Positions 27,955 through 40,283 are shown, counted from the first letter of the stretch. The stretch is DNA of 64,000 nucleotides from Calcarisporiella thermophila CBS 279.70 (GCF_041956535.1 NW_027192210.1:442021-506020); one strand, 5' to 3'. Made by a program: numbers and translations. The notes: generated by a model from the letters alone, not told the origin.

Positions 27955-29228
27955 TATTGTTTACTAGTCTAATTCTACCCTAAACTTGGTCTGCCTTGTC
28001 TAGCAAGACTAGATGTTTTACGCTCTTATATAACTCTAGTAATATATTCTAAATGACAATAATTGAATGAAAATGAGAGATGGTTTTGAATTGAGAAAAA
28101 ATAAAATAAAAAGAAAAAAAAAACAAGGACCACGTCTGGTTCCCTGCTCAGCACTCTCTCCTCTTTCTGTCTTGTATTTTATATTTCCTCTTTCCGCTTA
28201 TTTGCCGGCAGCAGTCCTTCGCTATTTATCGACAGCCTTCTTTTGCTCAAAATAACATGCAAAATAAAATATACATTATAAACCATCCCTTGTGTTATTA
28301 TTGTAATTCATATTATTTTCAAAATCGTAAAAGTTTCACAATTGAACCAATTATCATTGCAAAACATTGGCTCCAGATTTTTGGATTGCTTACTTTTTCC
28401 TTCACTCATTCGAAAATATAAATTTCCACTCAAGATTCTTCTTTCAAAAACCATTTCACTGGTGATTCCTTAGTTATCAGTAAAAGATTTTATACTGATT
28501 TAATAAACATTTGATTTAATCGCGACAAATATTGCGTTATGCAAATAATCTCGAAGAAGGGAAAGAGGGATTAGATATTATGACTTGATAAATGCAGACT
28601 AATAATAACTTCAGCTATTCTGCTGTTAACTCACTCAGGAATCCTTCATAATTTATAGGCTCATCCAAGGCCACAATTATGGTTGTTTCCTTGGTGTTTA
28701 AAAATTATCCTAAAATATCAGAAGTGAAATATTATTTAATTTGTAACTCCGAATTGACATCAATTGAGTTTATTATTATATTTCAAGAAAAACGTATCCA
28801 AACAAGCATTTCCTAAATGGGATATAATACTCAATTAGGATCATAGAAGTGCAGTTAATTAAAATTTTGTAAAGAAATACAGTGTTGCCACTGATTATTC
28901 TCATACTTCTTTAGTAAACAAGTTTGAAATTTATCATTAACCGCATTATTTTTATTTTTTAGCTATTTACCTATGTGCAATAGAATAAGCTTAATGGAGT
29001 CTGTGATCTGTTCAGTCCTAAGATTTTTTTTTTATTATAGCTTGGATAAAGCCAATTTATTCCACTATATTTATAATAAATATAGTGGAAAATACGCTAG
29101 TTAAAGTAGTAATATGGTTTGCAAAACATTGAAAGTATATTACTCATTTTTAGAGTGACTACAAGTTACAATCAAGGATAATAGATGCTAAATACTAGGA
29201 ATCAACCAAAAAATGCAAGAATAAATTC
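27955..29228. other. AT-rich intergenic region with an inverted repeat
   Basis: 1274 bases upstream of the CHD gene and downstream of the lipase gene. Strongly AT-rich. A 62-residue frame at 28067-28255 is low-complexity and judged chance. A perfect 15-base inverted repeat is annotated separately. Confidence 0.5.
29060..29090. repeat. Perfect 15-base inverted repeat, 1-base loop
   Basis: The arm TTCCACTATATTTAT is followed by one base and its exact reverse complement. It lies 139 bases past the stop codon of the lipase gene. It could fold as a hairpin or cruciform; its role is unknown. Confidence 0.8.
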
Positions 29229-30872
29229 CTACATTGGATGCTCTCTTATAATATGCTCTATCACCTTTTCGCCCGCAGCATTAATAAATCTTCGACGCAC
29301 AACTATTGATTCATGTGCATTTCCCTTAAGCGAAATTAATATTTTTCTCCATGCCATGTCCGAATGCCATCGACGAGCAATTTCTATTTCTACAGATGTG
29401 TCTTCCAGGCTACTCACAAATCTTTCAAAATCAGAAGGTTCTACGACTTGGTCCATAAGAACTACGTCTCCGCTGTATGAATTCTGTTCTCCTCTGTCTT
29501 GATTTACAGTCAGTTTGCTTGTTAAATCATAGCAACCTGTATATAACAAGGAGCTTGTACGATAATTAACAAGTGGGTCATTAAGTAAATTTGCATAACA
29601 ACTTCTGCTCTTAAATCGTCTAAGGATTTTGTGGCAAGCAGAATGAGGGTGTGCAAGCTGAAGCAGAAGCGGCTCTTGTAGGGTATTTGCAGGTGTAGCA
29701 AGCGCAAGATCCTTTCCAGTTTGGCCCAACAAACCTCCTATAAGCACCCATTTCAGCGGAGCTATGAGATGAGATCCTAAGAGTGGCGATGCAAGAGTGA
29801 CGAAGTGCATAGGAGTCAACACATCGAAGAACTTTCCATGAGTTATTTGCTGGAGCACTTCGATAGCGTAAAGATTCAGTATACCCCCTAATTACAAATA
29901 GATGGTTAAATTAGTGTCTTATTTTTATATGAGCACTTATAAGAAAGGAAAATACCGAGAGAGTGCCCAATAAAAGAAATCTTAGAATATTTGCAATTCC
30001 AGTCCTCTTTTTTACTCTCATTTTCTCGTGAATAATTAACCGTAGTAAGTATCTGATCAGCTATGCGTCGCCCTGCGACTTCAATTCCATCGAATGTTCC
30101 TAGATGATTCGAGTCGCAAGCAAGAGGCACGACGCTATTATCCCCATTCCCACATTTCGCATCGTAATGGCTTAAAAGCTTCTCATAAAGATAAAGAAAA
30201 TCAATCCGTGTTCCAAGAACTCCGTGAGTTAACACAACCTATAAAAAAGAAACCCGAGTTAAAAATTAATTCTTAATATAAATAGAAAAATGATAAGTAT
30301 GTACGAGATGACTATTATTGGGAACATTTAAAGGAGTTGAAAAGATATCTTTCGTCTCAAGGGAATAATAGGAAAGCGCAGGGGATTGGATAACTGAGTG
30401 TATTCCGGATCGGGGCGTGTCCAATGTAGAGATAGTTACTGCGTAAGTGATCGGATTTTCTGAAAATTTTACTTCGCTCACCACCTACACTTGTGAATAT
30501 CATTATTTATATTCTTTAGATTGGATGTAATATAATTAAACATACACTTACCTCAATAACCCATTTTCCCTCTTGAATTTTGTTTTCCCAATATTGTCCA
30601 CACTTTATACTTGCAGAAAACTGTGGTTTTCCGCACATATATCCATCTGCAACTTCCTGATGTAGAGATGTTGAAAGCTCAAACGGGCCACTAAGCACAG
30701 ATGCAATTTTATATAATGGACATGTATTAGACACTCGCACTCTCAAGAAGTTTATATCAATTCCAGGATGCCTAGGGAATAGGATGGGATCCTTGGAAGG
30801 ATTAAATTCGACATGAAAGCGGTGGATGTCTGCGTTGAGTAGTGTGCCTGTGGACGAAAGCAAAACTGGCAT
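29229..30872 (-). CDS. ROG1-like serine esterase/lipase (DUF676)
   Basis: Exons 30872-30552, 30484-30305, 30238-29956 and 29887-29229 encode 480 residues. The N-terminal part (STGTLLNADIHRFHVEFNPS) resembles the beta-rich leader of yeast Rog1 and Yor059c lipases. The alpha/beta-hydrolase core holds VVLTHGVLGTRIDFLY (oxyanion region), the nucleophile elbow FIGHSLGG with its Ser, and VTLASPLLGSH. The C-terminal MAWRKILISL and AHESIVVRRRF blocks are also typical. The family includes monoacylglycerol lipases at lipid droplets. An alternative ATG at 30917 adds 15 residues. The NBR1-like gene lies 205 bases upstream on the same strand. Confidence 0.82.
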
Positions 30873-31077
30873 TTTTCCATCTCGAACCAAGGATAACAAT
30901 AGTGTGCTAACATTCAATTAATAATTATATTTGTCCCCAGCCAAAGAATTAATTACTGCTAACATTGTTAATAAGCTGATTAATTAAATACGATTTGATC
31001 ATAATTAAAAACGTTTGGAAATCGAATCCAAGATTATTTTACTCAGGATTTTAGAAATACAAGAATAAAAAAGAGGG

Positions 31078-33326
31078 TTAGTTGATATTTTGTATTTGTC
31101 TACCCGATGTTAATTCACTTATAACAACTTCCAATTCCCCCTTGAATGTATCTAATAGCTCCAAGTTAAATACCTCATTACAAAAACCCTATAAATAACA
31201 ATATTTTAGGCATTGCATAGACATTTATCTATTATCTATAGATCATACCATTTCTTTAAGCAATTGCATTTGTCGGCAATATGGACCTTCATTCTGGTCT
31301 CCATTATCTTCACACGAGTAAGAAGACTTGTTTCCAAAATCAATGCTGGGCGCAATTGATGGATAGATATTATATCGTGATGCTTCCCTGACCTCCTGAA
31401 ATCTTTCTACTCCATTCGATTCAACCAATTCTCGTGTCGATTGCTCTGAAACTACAATATCACACCATACTCTATCGCCAAACCGCTGGCCGCTTGGCGT
31501 GACAAGCCGCCAATATGATACATATCGCCCTACCTTGTTCGGTGTTTGTAACTCCACTCGTACATCCACTTCCTCGCCTACTGCCACACTCCGATATGAG
31601 TCGACTACCATAAAGCTTATAGGAAATTGTGCATCTAAGGGCGACATAGAGTCTCCTCCTGCAAACACTATGACTGTACCAAGAGGCCAAGGCGAATTCC
31701 CCTCATTGCGTAGCCGCCAGATTTTGTGAAATCCGGTTGAGGGAGGCATGTGTGAACCGTCTGGGATATTAATATCAGAGACAAATCTCGCATCCAATTT
31801 TTTTTCTAGTTAAAAGATTGATATAAATAATAAGAACAAACATTAAAGGATAAATGAAATAGAATCTTACGCAGACATCGTACTGGAATCGAACTTTCAG
31901 AGACTTCACTTTTCATTTTCAATTCGTCTGAGTAAGCTGCATCGAGAGATCTCTCAATAACAAATCCTATGGCTCCTCCATTCTGGATGGTATCTGATTT
32001 CATATTTGGCACTTTAGTCATATCTACAAAACCTACTGCCACAAATGAGTGTCCCGGGTGTTGAGTTGGAGCAAGAGGGAGGCATGCATAGCAGAGATCA
32101 AAATCCGGACAATCAGCGCATTTAAACCGCAGAATATTGATGGGGATTTTACAAAAATCACAAGTTGCTCCATAATATTCGGTTTCTTTAAGAAAAGATT
32201 ATTTCGTATATATATATTTTTTACTTCTTTATAAATTAAACTTACGATTTTCTACCAAGTTAAACTGCTCTTGTGGGAACGGTATCGGTGCGAGAGAGTG
32301 ATGAGCTGGGTGCTTGTCATTGTGGTAATCAACACATTTTTGGCATACATTAAAATCACTACAGGTTTTGCATCTCCAACACATCCTAGTTTCAATAGTA
32401 GCAGATAAATTAGGTTATTTAAATAGGATGCTTATACAGTATATATCTTACCCGTAAATCATCCTCTTACATCCGAAACATAATATGAAAGGGTGAATAA
32501 TAGGTTCGCATAGTGGAACTAGTGCACCGGGCCGTACTGCTATTGGGATTTCGATAAGGGCTTCTTTCTTCTTTGTCTACAAAATAGGAAGAATTGGTAA
32601 CCCATGAATACTCAAAATCTCATTTACATATATATATATATATATTACCATTTTCGACAAAATACTAGAGCAAGGCTCAATCGCATTTGCGTGTGAAGAG
32701 CATGGTCGTTGAGTCTCAGCATATCTCATATTAAGGTCAGGACTTTGAATTGATTTGGGAAGAGAATCACATATATTCATTCTTGCTTCGGTCAATTCTC
32801 GATCCTTTCTATTACCACTAGTTACGAAATTAGGAAAATCCCAATTACGCGTGTGGGAATTATCAGATAAAGGAGCAGCAATTTTTGCAGAAGTCGAGCT
32901 GAAAGGCGCTTGTTCGCGGTTTACACTCGAAATACCATTCGTGCTTATTTTTCGCATTTTAACAAGAGAATCCGACTTTAAATTTTCGACTCTCAGCTTG
33001 ACGGTAATTTTTTTGCTTTGCTCCCACTCAACTGGACAACAGCTTCTGAAGAACACAAGTGACCCTTTCCAGTCTTCCTCGCTAATTACTGCTATGCTAT
33101 TCCCTTCATTACCATCATAAAACAGCCTAATATTATTGTCCTGAAGTAACGTAGATATCTATATCGATGTGTTAATAAAACACTGTATGAAACTAAATAA
33201 AATGCCAAGCATTATTACAGTTGATAGCAGGTGGTTGAAATTAGGAATGTGAGGAAATGTAAGACGGCGTGTGCGATTGCGATGAGCAATCTTAAGAACC
33301 ATTGGTGTGTCGAAAGTATAAGACAT
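31078..33326 (-). CDS. NBR1: NBR1-like selective autophagy receptor (PB1-ZZ-ZZ-FW-UBA)
   Basis: Exons 33326-33219, 33158-32649, 32576-32452, 32385-32246, 32185-31871, 31805-31249 and 31188-31078 encode 621 residues. Residues 1-95 look like a PB1 domain (LKIAHRNRTRRLTFP, VISEEDW). Two ZZ zinc fingers follow: the first about 230-285 (CFGCKRM, CWRCKTCSDFNVCQKC), the second about 295-345 (CDFCKIPINILRFKCADC, HPGHSF). An FW/NBR1 domain occupies about 400-500 (DARFVSDINIPDGSHMPPST, YWRLVTPSGQRFGDRVW). The C-terminal 37 residues form a UBA-like motif (GFCNEVFNLELLD). Such receptors link ubiquitinated or enzyme cargo to Atg8. I could not assign the Atg8-interacting motif with confidence. Confidence 0.9.
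32628..32645. repeat. (AT)9 dinucleotide repeat in intron 2 of NBR1-like gene
   Basis: Eighteen bases of alternating A and T lie just inside the donor side of the intron between exons 2 and 3. Confidence 0.9.
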
Positions 33327-33519
33327 GTTATAAACGGAGGATATAGCTTTTATTCTTCAAATTAAAGAATGAAAGGAAAAAGGATACATGAGTTGATATT
33401 TAATAAGTTAAGAAAGTAAAAGACAATTTGCTACTTGAGGAAGAAATGCTCGGCATTGTGGCTTATTTTCGCTCCAATATCCAATAGTTTATTTTAATAT
33501 ACAAAACAAAAAACCGTAC

Positions 33520-34884
33520 TCACTGGACAACCGAGCTAAAATCCGTTGTGCTCTCCTTAAGCTTTTTTTGCCGACGCTCTTCTTCTGCCTTTTCTCTTTC
33601 CTGCTGTCTCTTTTTATATCTACAAATGACAAAATCATACATATTTGAATTTCTACAAATATTCCATAAATATAAATATTATCTTACAGCTGTGATTCAG
33701 GGTTTTTAGCTGGATTTAGGCATAATCTCCTACGGCGATCTATATCTTTTGCTGTCTCTTGTGTTGTTGGAGTGAATCCTGCCATCACTCGCTCTATATC
33801 CTCACATATCCTCGTAAGCATTGCAAGTGACTGGGTGTCTTCCTTGGTTTTACCCTCCAAGTAGCTAGTGACAAAGTAAAGATCAATATTTTAGAAAGTC
33901 AATTCTATACAGGAATAAATTACCCATTTATATCTAGACCGTTCTCTCTAGCAGCCATTCGCAATAAACCAAGTGCGATTTGGGACGGCTGATAAACAAA
34001 ACAAAGGTCCGTAAATAGTGATTGATGAACAAGATCAATGGCCCGCTCATTCACTCGTCTGAGTGCCTCTTTATCATCTATCACATTCTAATAATGTCAA
34101 AAGCGTCACAAAACCAAATCTAATAGACTTGTAGAAAATATTATCCCAATAGACCTGCATATCAAGGAAAAGCCCGTGAAGCGGAAGATAGGGATGATGT
34201 ACGGCAAAGTGAAATCGCAAACCTTGAGAAACCACAAATTCAAGTCCTAGCACATCATCACTAGAAGTACGAGGAATATCCTTTAAGAAGTCATCGATGG
34301 AGATGTGGTTGTTCTGGGTTTTGGTTGCCAAGTAAATACACGTTAACCTAATAATACAATAAAATACGATTTGAATAAAATAAAGTATCTTAAATAATTA
34401 ATTATTTACATGACATCCTTCGGATTATAGTCCATAACTGTATTATAAAGATAGAATCGCTTCATGTATAATATGGCAGTAGCCTAGAGAAATGAATTTG
34501 TTTAATCTCGATTTCTTGAAATATAAATCGTTTGGCTCACCATAACCTCGTCATGAAACCGAAAATGTCTTGATAAATCTCGACATTTCAGCTCATAAAA
34601 TCTACAAAGAGCAAGCTCATCGTCTGCAGTCAAATATTCCACTTCTTCGCTTTGATTATTTCCACTAAGATTCTGATGCAGAGTAACTTAAGAAATTATA
34701 ATTATGGATTGAAAGTAAAATAGCTGCATACCCTCTCCTCAATTATATTAGTGCGTATTGTCTCAATGGCATGAGCATTTGTAGAACGGCGAACGTCTTC
34801 TAATTCTGACCAACTAAATCGCCAATTTCTATACTGCGTACATTGTTCATAAAGAGGCCGAGGATTTTGTACTGCCTCTGGCAT
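33520..34884 (-). CDS. CCL1: Cyclin H / Ccl1-like subunit of the TFIIH kinase module
   Basis: Seven exons (34884-34732, 34672-34541, 34483-34410, 34347-34155, 34087-33924, 33864-33688, 33619-33520) encode 330 residues, near human cyclin H (323). Characteristic blocks are YEQCTQYRNWRFSW, LTADDELALCRFYELKCRDL, ATAILYMKRFYLYNTVMDYN and the cyclin box end LTCIYLATKTQNNHISID. A second cyclin fold starts around GLEFVVSQGLRFHFAVHHPY. The C-terminus is a charged helix (KKRQQEREKAEEERRQKKLK). Cyclin H activates CDK7/Kin28, which phosphorylates the RNA polymerase II tail. The gene is tandem with the NBR1-like gene, 193 bases from its start. Confidence 0.9.
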
Positions 34885-35075
34885 ATTTCAATAATTTAGA
34901 TAATCCTTCAGTAAGAAAAAGGAGATTCGTACGCGAATATATTTCACAGTCCAACTCGAATATTTCAATTTGATATGATCAGGCACTAGGAAAGAGTCCG
35001 AATTATACTAATATTCAAACAGGATATAAGCTCTTGCTTTAGATAACATATTTCATCCAATTTAAAAATCATAAC
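34885..35075. promoter_or_regulatory. AT-rich region upstream of cyclin H, before the gap
   Basis: Likely holds the cyclin H promoter; it ends in the assembly gap so the full upstream region is not visible. Confidence 0.35.
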
Positions 35076-35616
35076 NNNNNNNNNNNNNNNNNNNNNNNNN
35101 NNNNNNNNNNNNNNNNNNNNNNNNNNNNNNNNNNNNNNNNNNNNNNNNNNNNNNNNNNNNNNNNNNNNNNNNNNNNNNNNNNNNNNNNNNNNNNNNNNNN
35201 NNNNNNNNNNNNNNNNNNNNNNNNNNNNNNNNNNNNNNNNNNNNNNNNNNNNNNNNNNNNNNNNNNNNNNNNNNNNNNNNNNNNNNNNNNNNNNNNNNNN
35301 NNNNNNNNNNNNNNNNNNNNNNNNNNNNNNNNNNNNNNNNNNNNNNNNNNNNNNNNNNNNNNNNNNNNNNNNNNNNNNNNNNNNNNNNNNNNNNNNNNNN
35401 NNNNNNNNNNNNNNNNNNNNNNNNNNNNNNNNNNNNNNNNNNNNNNNNNNNNNNNNNNNNNNNNNNNNNNNNNNNNNNNNNNNNNNNNNNNNNNNNNNNN
35501 NNNNNNNNNNNNNNNNNNNNNNNNNNNNNNNNNNNNNNNNNNNNNNNNNNNNNNNNNNNNNNNNNNNNNNNNNNNNNNNNNNNNNNNNNNNNNNNNNNNN
35601 NNNNNNNNNNNNNNNN
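35076..35616. other. Assembly gap, 541 N
   Basis: Unresolved bases. Open frames that appear to cross it are artefacts. The flanks are extremely AT-rich, which may be why assembly failed. Confidence 0.99.
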
Positions 35617-36130
35617 CAATGTACTAAGCTAAATACATAATAAAAATAAATAATAATATATATAAAGATATTTATAGTAATATTTAAAAAATTTTGTAAA
35701 TTATTCAAAAATAAACCAATAAATATTGAAGAAATCTTGTAAAAATTTATATTTAGTAGAATTTTCCTAATTGTTTTAAAAATTTTTTTATTTTTCATTT
35801 AAAATTTTTTGAAATTACTGAAAACTCATTCGTCATAATTTCAAAATTGTTGATTTATATTGACAGAATAACATTGTGAAGAAACTTTACAAAGTAATAA
35901 TAGGCAGGGCAAAGCATAAGAGTAATCAATATTATTTTAGTTTTTCTTAGTGTATATAAATATAATTTTCCTTTACGCCCATTTATTTGCGGTATCGCTA
36001 TTTATTTATAATTTTATTCGCGTCTCCTACGATTTATGAAATGTATAGAGGCGCGTTCAATATTTATTTAAAACCCCGAGTAGCAAATATTTGAATGCAA
36101 TACGGAATTTTAACTTTGCTATACTTTCAA
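35617..36130. other. Very AT-rich region after the gap
   Basis: No gene recognised. It includes the likely promoter of the HIRIP3-like gene. An in-frame upstream ATG at 36095 exists but the one at 36131 better fits the family. Confidence 0.45.
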
Positions 36131-37638
36131 ATGAGCAACAGTTTAACAGTTGACGAAACTAAACTTGCTTCGTTATGTCGCGAAATTATTCGCAGTGGTG
36201 ATCCCAATACACTTACTGCGCGTCGAATTCGTCGCGAAATAGAGAAACGACTGGGATTAGACTCGTTTGCACTTGATGAACATCCATGGAAGAAAAAAAC
36301 TAACGAGTTGATCAATGCTATATTTGTATGCCAACGCTTTTTTAAAATATACTGAGACTTAAGAATAATTTTTTTGTTAATATATGGTAGGAGGAACATA
36401 CTTTACACGATGTAAATGAGTCAGCACTGGTCAATGAATTGAGCTCAGCAAACAAGAAGGAAACGACGGGAGAAAATGCTCTGTTGACTCCTCAATCGAG
36501 ATCTAAGCAAAGATCTCAGAATGATATACATGGGAAAGCTTTACCGCAGGCAGATGTTATTATTGATAGCGATGTAAATGACGAGAGTGAAGGTGAACGT
36601 TTAATCATGTCCAAGAGAAAGAAAAGAAAAAGAACGATACAAGATGAGGAAGACGAATCTGGAGACGATGAACCCGATGAAGAAAGAGAGAAGAATCAAA
36701 AGATTGAATTTATGGTCAATGATAGTCAACATGAACTGAAAAATGGAGATAAAGAATTGGTCAAGTCAGGTGATAATGCGTTAAATCCCTCGTCTTCAAA
36801 GAAAAAGGTTGAAACAACACATGGGAAAAAGGATAAATACAAAGTAAAACTTTATGAACTTCCATACATTTTTCCTTAACTTAATAACTCTTCATGTTTA
36901 TAGGGAAAGACAAAAATTGTTAAGGAGGGAGAAAAGAGTAATCCGCAATTAGAAGATGAAGAATTAAGTGAGATAGAGGATATACCAGTGCGTTCAAGAA
37001 AATCAAAGGAAAAGAAAAAAGGCGCTGGAGAAAAGGTTATAATCAAAACGTGTTATTTTTCTTGTGAATTTTTTGTGACATATAGGTGTTTTCTCTAGGA
37101 ACAATCAACAAATAAGGACGAAGAATCGATCAAAAGATTAAAGGGCTATATAAATAAGTGTGGAGTTCGGAAGATTTGGTCCAAAGAACTGGCCGGTATT
37201 GAATCGCCACGTTCGCAGATCAAAAAGTTAAAACAGATGCTAGCGGATCTGGGAATTGAAGGCACTAGTACTTTGCATAAAGCTTTTAAATTTATTCTCA
37301 CTATTGTTTTTACTCCTTTAGGGAGACCAGAAATGTAAGAAAATTCGGGAAATGCGAGAGCTCCAGGCTGAACGAGAAGCTCTTAATATCGAAAACGTAA
37401 TAGAAGAGTCTATAAACGAAAAAAGAGGAGTTAGAAGTAGACGGCAAAAACCTTTCACAGATAACGAGAGCAAGTCTGAAAATACTGTACGTATTTTATC
37501 TTTATTTGAGCCTAAAAACAATTTATTGGCTAAATTCAAATTGTATCTAACTTCAATTTAATGCTTTTTCTTTTCAAGTCCGTAGGACTCGATTTTTCAT
37601 TTCTTGGTGACCAGGGCTCTACAGATGAGAGTGATTGA
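36131..37638 (+). CDS. HIRIP3-like histone H2A-H2B chaperone
   Basis: Exons 36131-36325, 36391-36843, 36904-37035, 37099-37267, 37326-37486 and 37579-37638 give about 389 residues. The N-terminal 65 residues form a helical DEK-C-like unit (LTARRIRREIEKRLGLD). A long acidic and lysine-rich middle follows (QDEEDESGDDEPDEEREK). The C-terminal core LKGYINKCGVRKIW, KKLKQMLADLGIEG and KCKKIREMRELQAEREAL matches the HIRIP3 family, whose human member binds HIRA and histones. The intron 4 acceptor is ambiguous: the canonical TTTAG at 37321 breaks the frame, so I used GGGAG at 37325. A GC donor inside the preceding codons would fit the family slightly better. Confidence 0.7.
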
Positions 37639-38365
37639 TGCAGAGTTATGGCCTCTAGAATTATCTAAAAACTGGCAGGTTGACATATATTAGTATAATA
37701 AACACTGTAAAATTGGCTTGAGCAGTTAGGGGGATACACAAATATTTGAATGAAAGTGGGATTGTAAGAATACAAGTGATATGATGGGCTTAGTCGATAT
37801 AATTTTCTAGCTTAGGTCAGTATTGCAAGAATTTCACCCAGTGGTTATTTTTTAACATACTCAGAACTTGCTTTCATTTATGAAGAAATGAATAGGCTTA
37901 TTATTTAGTTTTGGGAAGCGTAAAAAAGTAAACACGCAGTGTTGTCTTGCATTATAGATCAAGGTTGAAGCTATTGCCTGACGCAATTTTTTGTGCACAA
38001 TATATAATATTGTGTATAGTCACATACCATAACTAACAGTTCCAACACTCACACACACCACCATACTAAGGCAATACAACCAGAAGCGCTGATTGTTGTA
38101 GTTACTGTAACAAACCAGTCTTCACCAATATGTGCAGTCACAACCTAGTTCCAAGATTAATTCCAAAACCTGTTTTAATATTATTGTTAGACCTTGCTTT
38201 ATATATAAGAATTAAGTGTGAACAAGACATCAGGAAGAGAAGAAACTCTTACTATTTTTCTAGTATCATTATTGACATTATCTTGTCTGTCCATCTCTAC
38301 TTTTTAATAAATCCTTAGTCCTCTTTCGTCAGCCGTGGCTGCTCTCATTACAGTTCCATAAGTTA
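37639..38365. other. AT-rich intergenic region
   Basis: No gene recognised. It contains a short perfect palindrome (37996-38014) and a CA-rich patch near 38047-38062. A 62-residue frame at 38130 shows no features. Confidence 0.45.
37996..38014. repeat. Palindrome, 8-base arms and 3-base spacer
   Basis: CACAATAT, ATA, ATATTGTG. Could be chance in AT-rich DNA. Confidence 0.6.
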
Positions 38366-39205
38366 ATGTATCAAACACCAAGCTACCCTACGGGAGCAGT
38401 TCGGAAGAAGAAGGGCAAGGTGCCCATTGAACATGATCATGGATCCGACAGGGCGCCCAGTCCCAACTCTGGACTCCCTGCACCAACCCCAGACTTTGTG
38501 TGGAATGTGCTGCAAGTTAAGCACGGGCTGCCTATAGGACAGGAAGATATTGGGACTCCTGAGTGGGTGGGGCAGCTCGAGGATGTAGAACAATGTGTTG
38601 GCCCTACCGATGATGAGATACTGCTAGAGGAGTTTGGATTGGAGGTGGCTGCCCCTCCCATTAACCGCCTGCCCGTGGCTTGTACGGCCATGGAGGCCAG
38701 GACAGACCTTGAGCAATTAAGTATAGACTGGGAAAAATAGTATGAGTCCATGTATGGTCATGATGGCAGCGGAGAACTGGTCTATCATAGCCTTCCCAAG
38801 AGACCATACCCTGGCCCAACCCATGGCTGTATCTGCGTCCACTCACCTCCCCTCTCCACAGTATTTGAGGTGGACGACAGACTCGTGGCGATTCCTGGCG
38901 ACAACGGTGAGGGCCGCGTGGTTCATGGGAGGCTCTGCCCACATGGGACTGGCATCACCTTATTTCCTTGGCATCATGAGGTGCAGCCTCTCGACGCTTT
39001 GCTCCGCATAGCTAGCGGGGACCGGCATCCGTTGTTCATCACAGCGCATCACCATGCCACGTGGGGGTTGCTTTTCTGCATGCTTGCCTCAGCGTTAGGA
39101 ACCGTGGCTTACATGGTCGGCGAAGACGAATGCTCAGCCTGCGCCTCGCATCGAGCGGCAGAGAAAGATTGTCGGTTGGTAATAGATCCTCCTGGTCACT
39201 TGTAA
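38366..39205 (+). pseudogene. Unrecognised frame interrupted by one stop, inside a compositional island
   Basis: One frame runs 280 codons from the ATG at 38366 to a stop ending at 39205. It is broken only by a TAG at 38738-38740, between DWEK and YESMYGHDG. The next ATG in the same frame is at 38750. The translated product has no domain I recognise. It includes a basic stretch (RKKKGKVP), an acidic middle and a His/Cys-rich end (AHHHATW, CSACASH). The surrounding DNA is visibly richer in G and C than the AT-rich flanks, and the change is abrupt. This looks like an inserted or decayed element, or a host gene with a sequencing error, rather than ordinary intergenic DNA. Confidence 0.35.
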
Positions 39206-40283
39206 ACAGTGAGATAGGTGGCTCGCGCATGTCATGAGGAGACGTAATCAGCAAGGGCAGCTCACGCCCTACGAATTAAGGCCCGTTCGCTGTCTGTCGT
39301 GACGGGAGCACCCGTAGGAGGGCTTGCAGACTAGGACCTGGCACGGCACAATGCAATAGGCGGGTGGCACCTTGGGCATGTTACCCCGTACGACGCTGGG
39401 CACTGACAGCCCCTTGCTCGCGATCCTGGTGAGCCAGCATGTTGAAGGTTTGCGACATCACATAGGTCATAGTAGCAGGGACGTGTGGATGCGCTGCGCA
39501 CACTGATCAACGCGCAGGCGAGCCGCCCACTTGTTTAGTCTTGTGGAAGAAGTGCGGCGTTTTTTCTCGCGTTCATTGGAGAGGACTACAGGAAGGATGT
39601 GGGAGTGAATGAGTTGCGACCCTGAGAGGTGTTTATTGAGGCTGTCTGCCTAACCTAAAACGGCTCGGCTTTGATCAAGGTACAAATTCTTGAATACTAT
39701 TTATTTGCATTTTCCAACTTTACATCAAAAATTTTATACTGAATTTAAACCAACATAAATACCTCTTATATCGTGATTTTATCTTCATTATGGTAACTCT
39801 TTCGACTTCCATTCCTCGCTTTATTTCTCAGTTTGGGACTCGTTTCTTACCAAATGCTACATGTAAAAGTGGCAAGGGGTCTTTAAAAAATAGTTCATCT
39901 TCACTTGCTTTCAAAGAACAATTGGACAGCATTGCTCAGTTCTTTTTCATTCCAGAGATGGGATGCTTTGTATACTCATTTACTAGTGCACACAGATAAT
40001 CCTTATAATACTAAAGTTTAATATCTAAAAAATTTATCAAGCATTGATTCTATATCTCTATCTCTGCTTCTGCCCAATTCCTTGTGGAAACTCCCAATAT
40101 ACAAACTCGACACAACACAATTGCGGAGTTTCCACTCGTATTTCAAATACGTGTAAAAGCATAATTGAGCCTCTGAAACAAAGCTGTCTAAATATTGAAC
40201 ATCCTTATGAACAAGCCACAGGGGCAAAAATTAAGTATATGTATAGGGGTAACAAAAAAACAAAAATCGAAGCTAATAAAAGG
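39206..40283. other. Rest of the GC-richer island, then AT-rich promoter of Nus1
   Basis: 39206-39670 continues the composition of the island without a supported frame. From about 39680 the sequence is AT-rich again. A 69-residue frame at 39790 has no recognised features. Confidence 0.4.

Noticed and set aside
31890-31910. T-loop-like sequence suggesting a tRNA
   Set aside because: It lies within a coding exon of the NBR1-like gene and no acceptor stem or anticodon arm can be built around it.
34986-35798. Long minus-strand open frames spanning the N region
   Set aside because: The frames exist only because N bases cannot contain stops. The visible flanks are low-complexity AT-rich sequence.
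40044-40283. 80-codon N-terminal extension of Nus1
   Set aside because: The extension is not family-like, contains no targeting signal and precedes a natural start followed by the expected membrane anchor.
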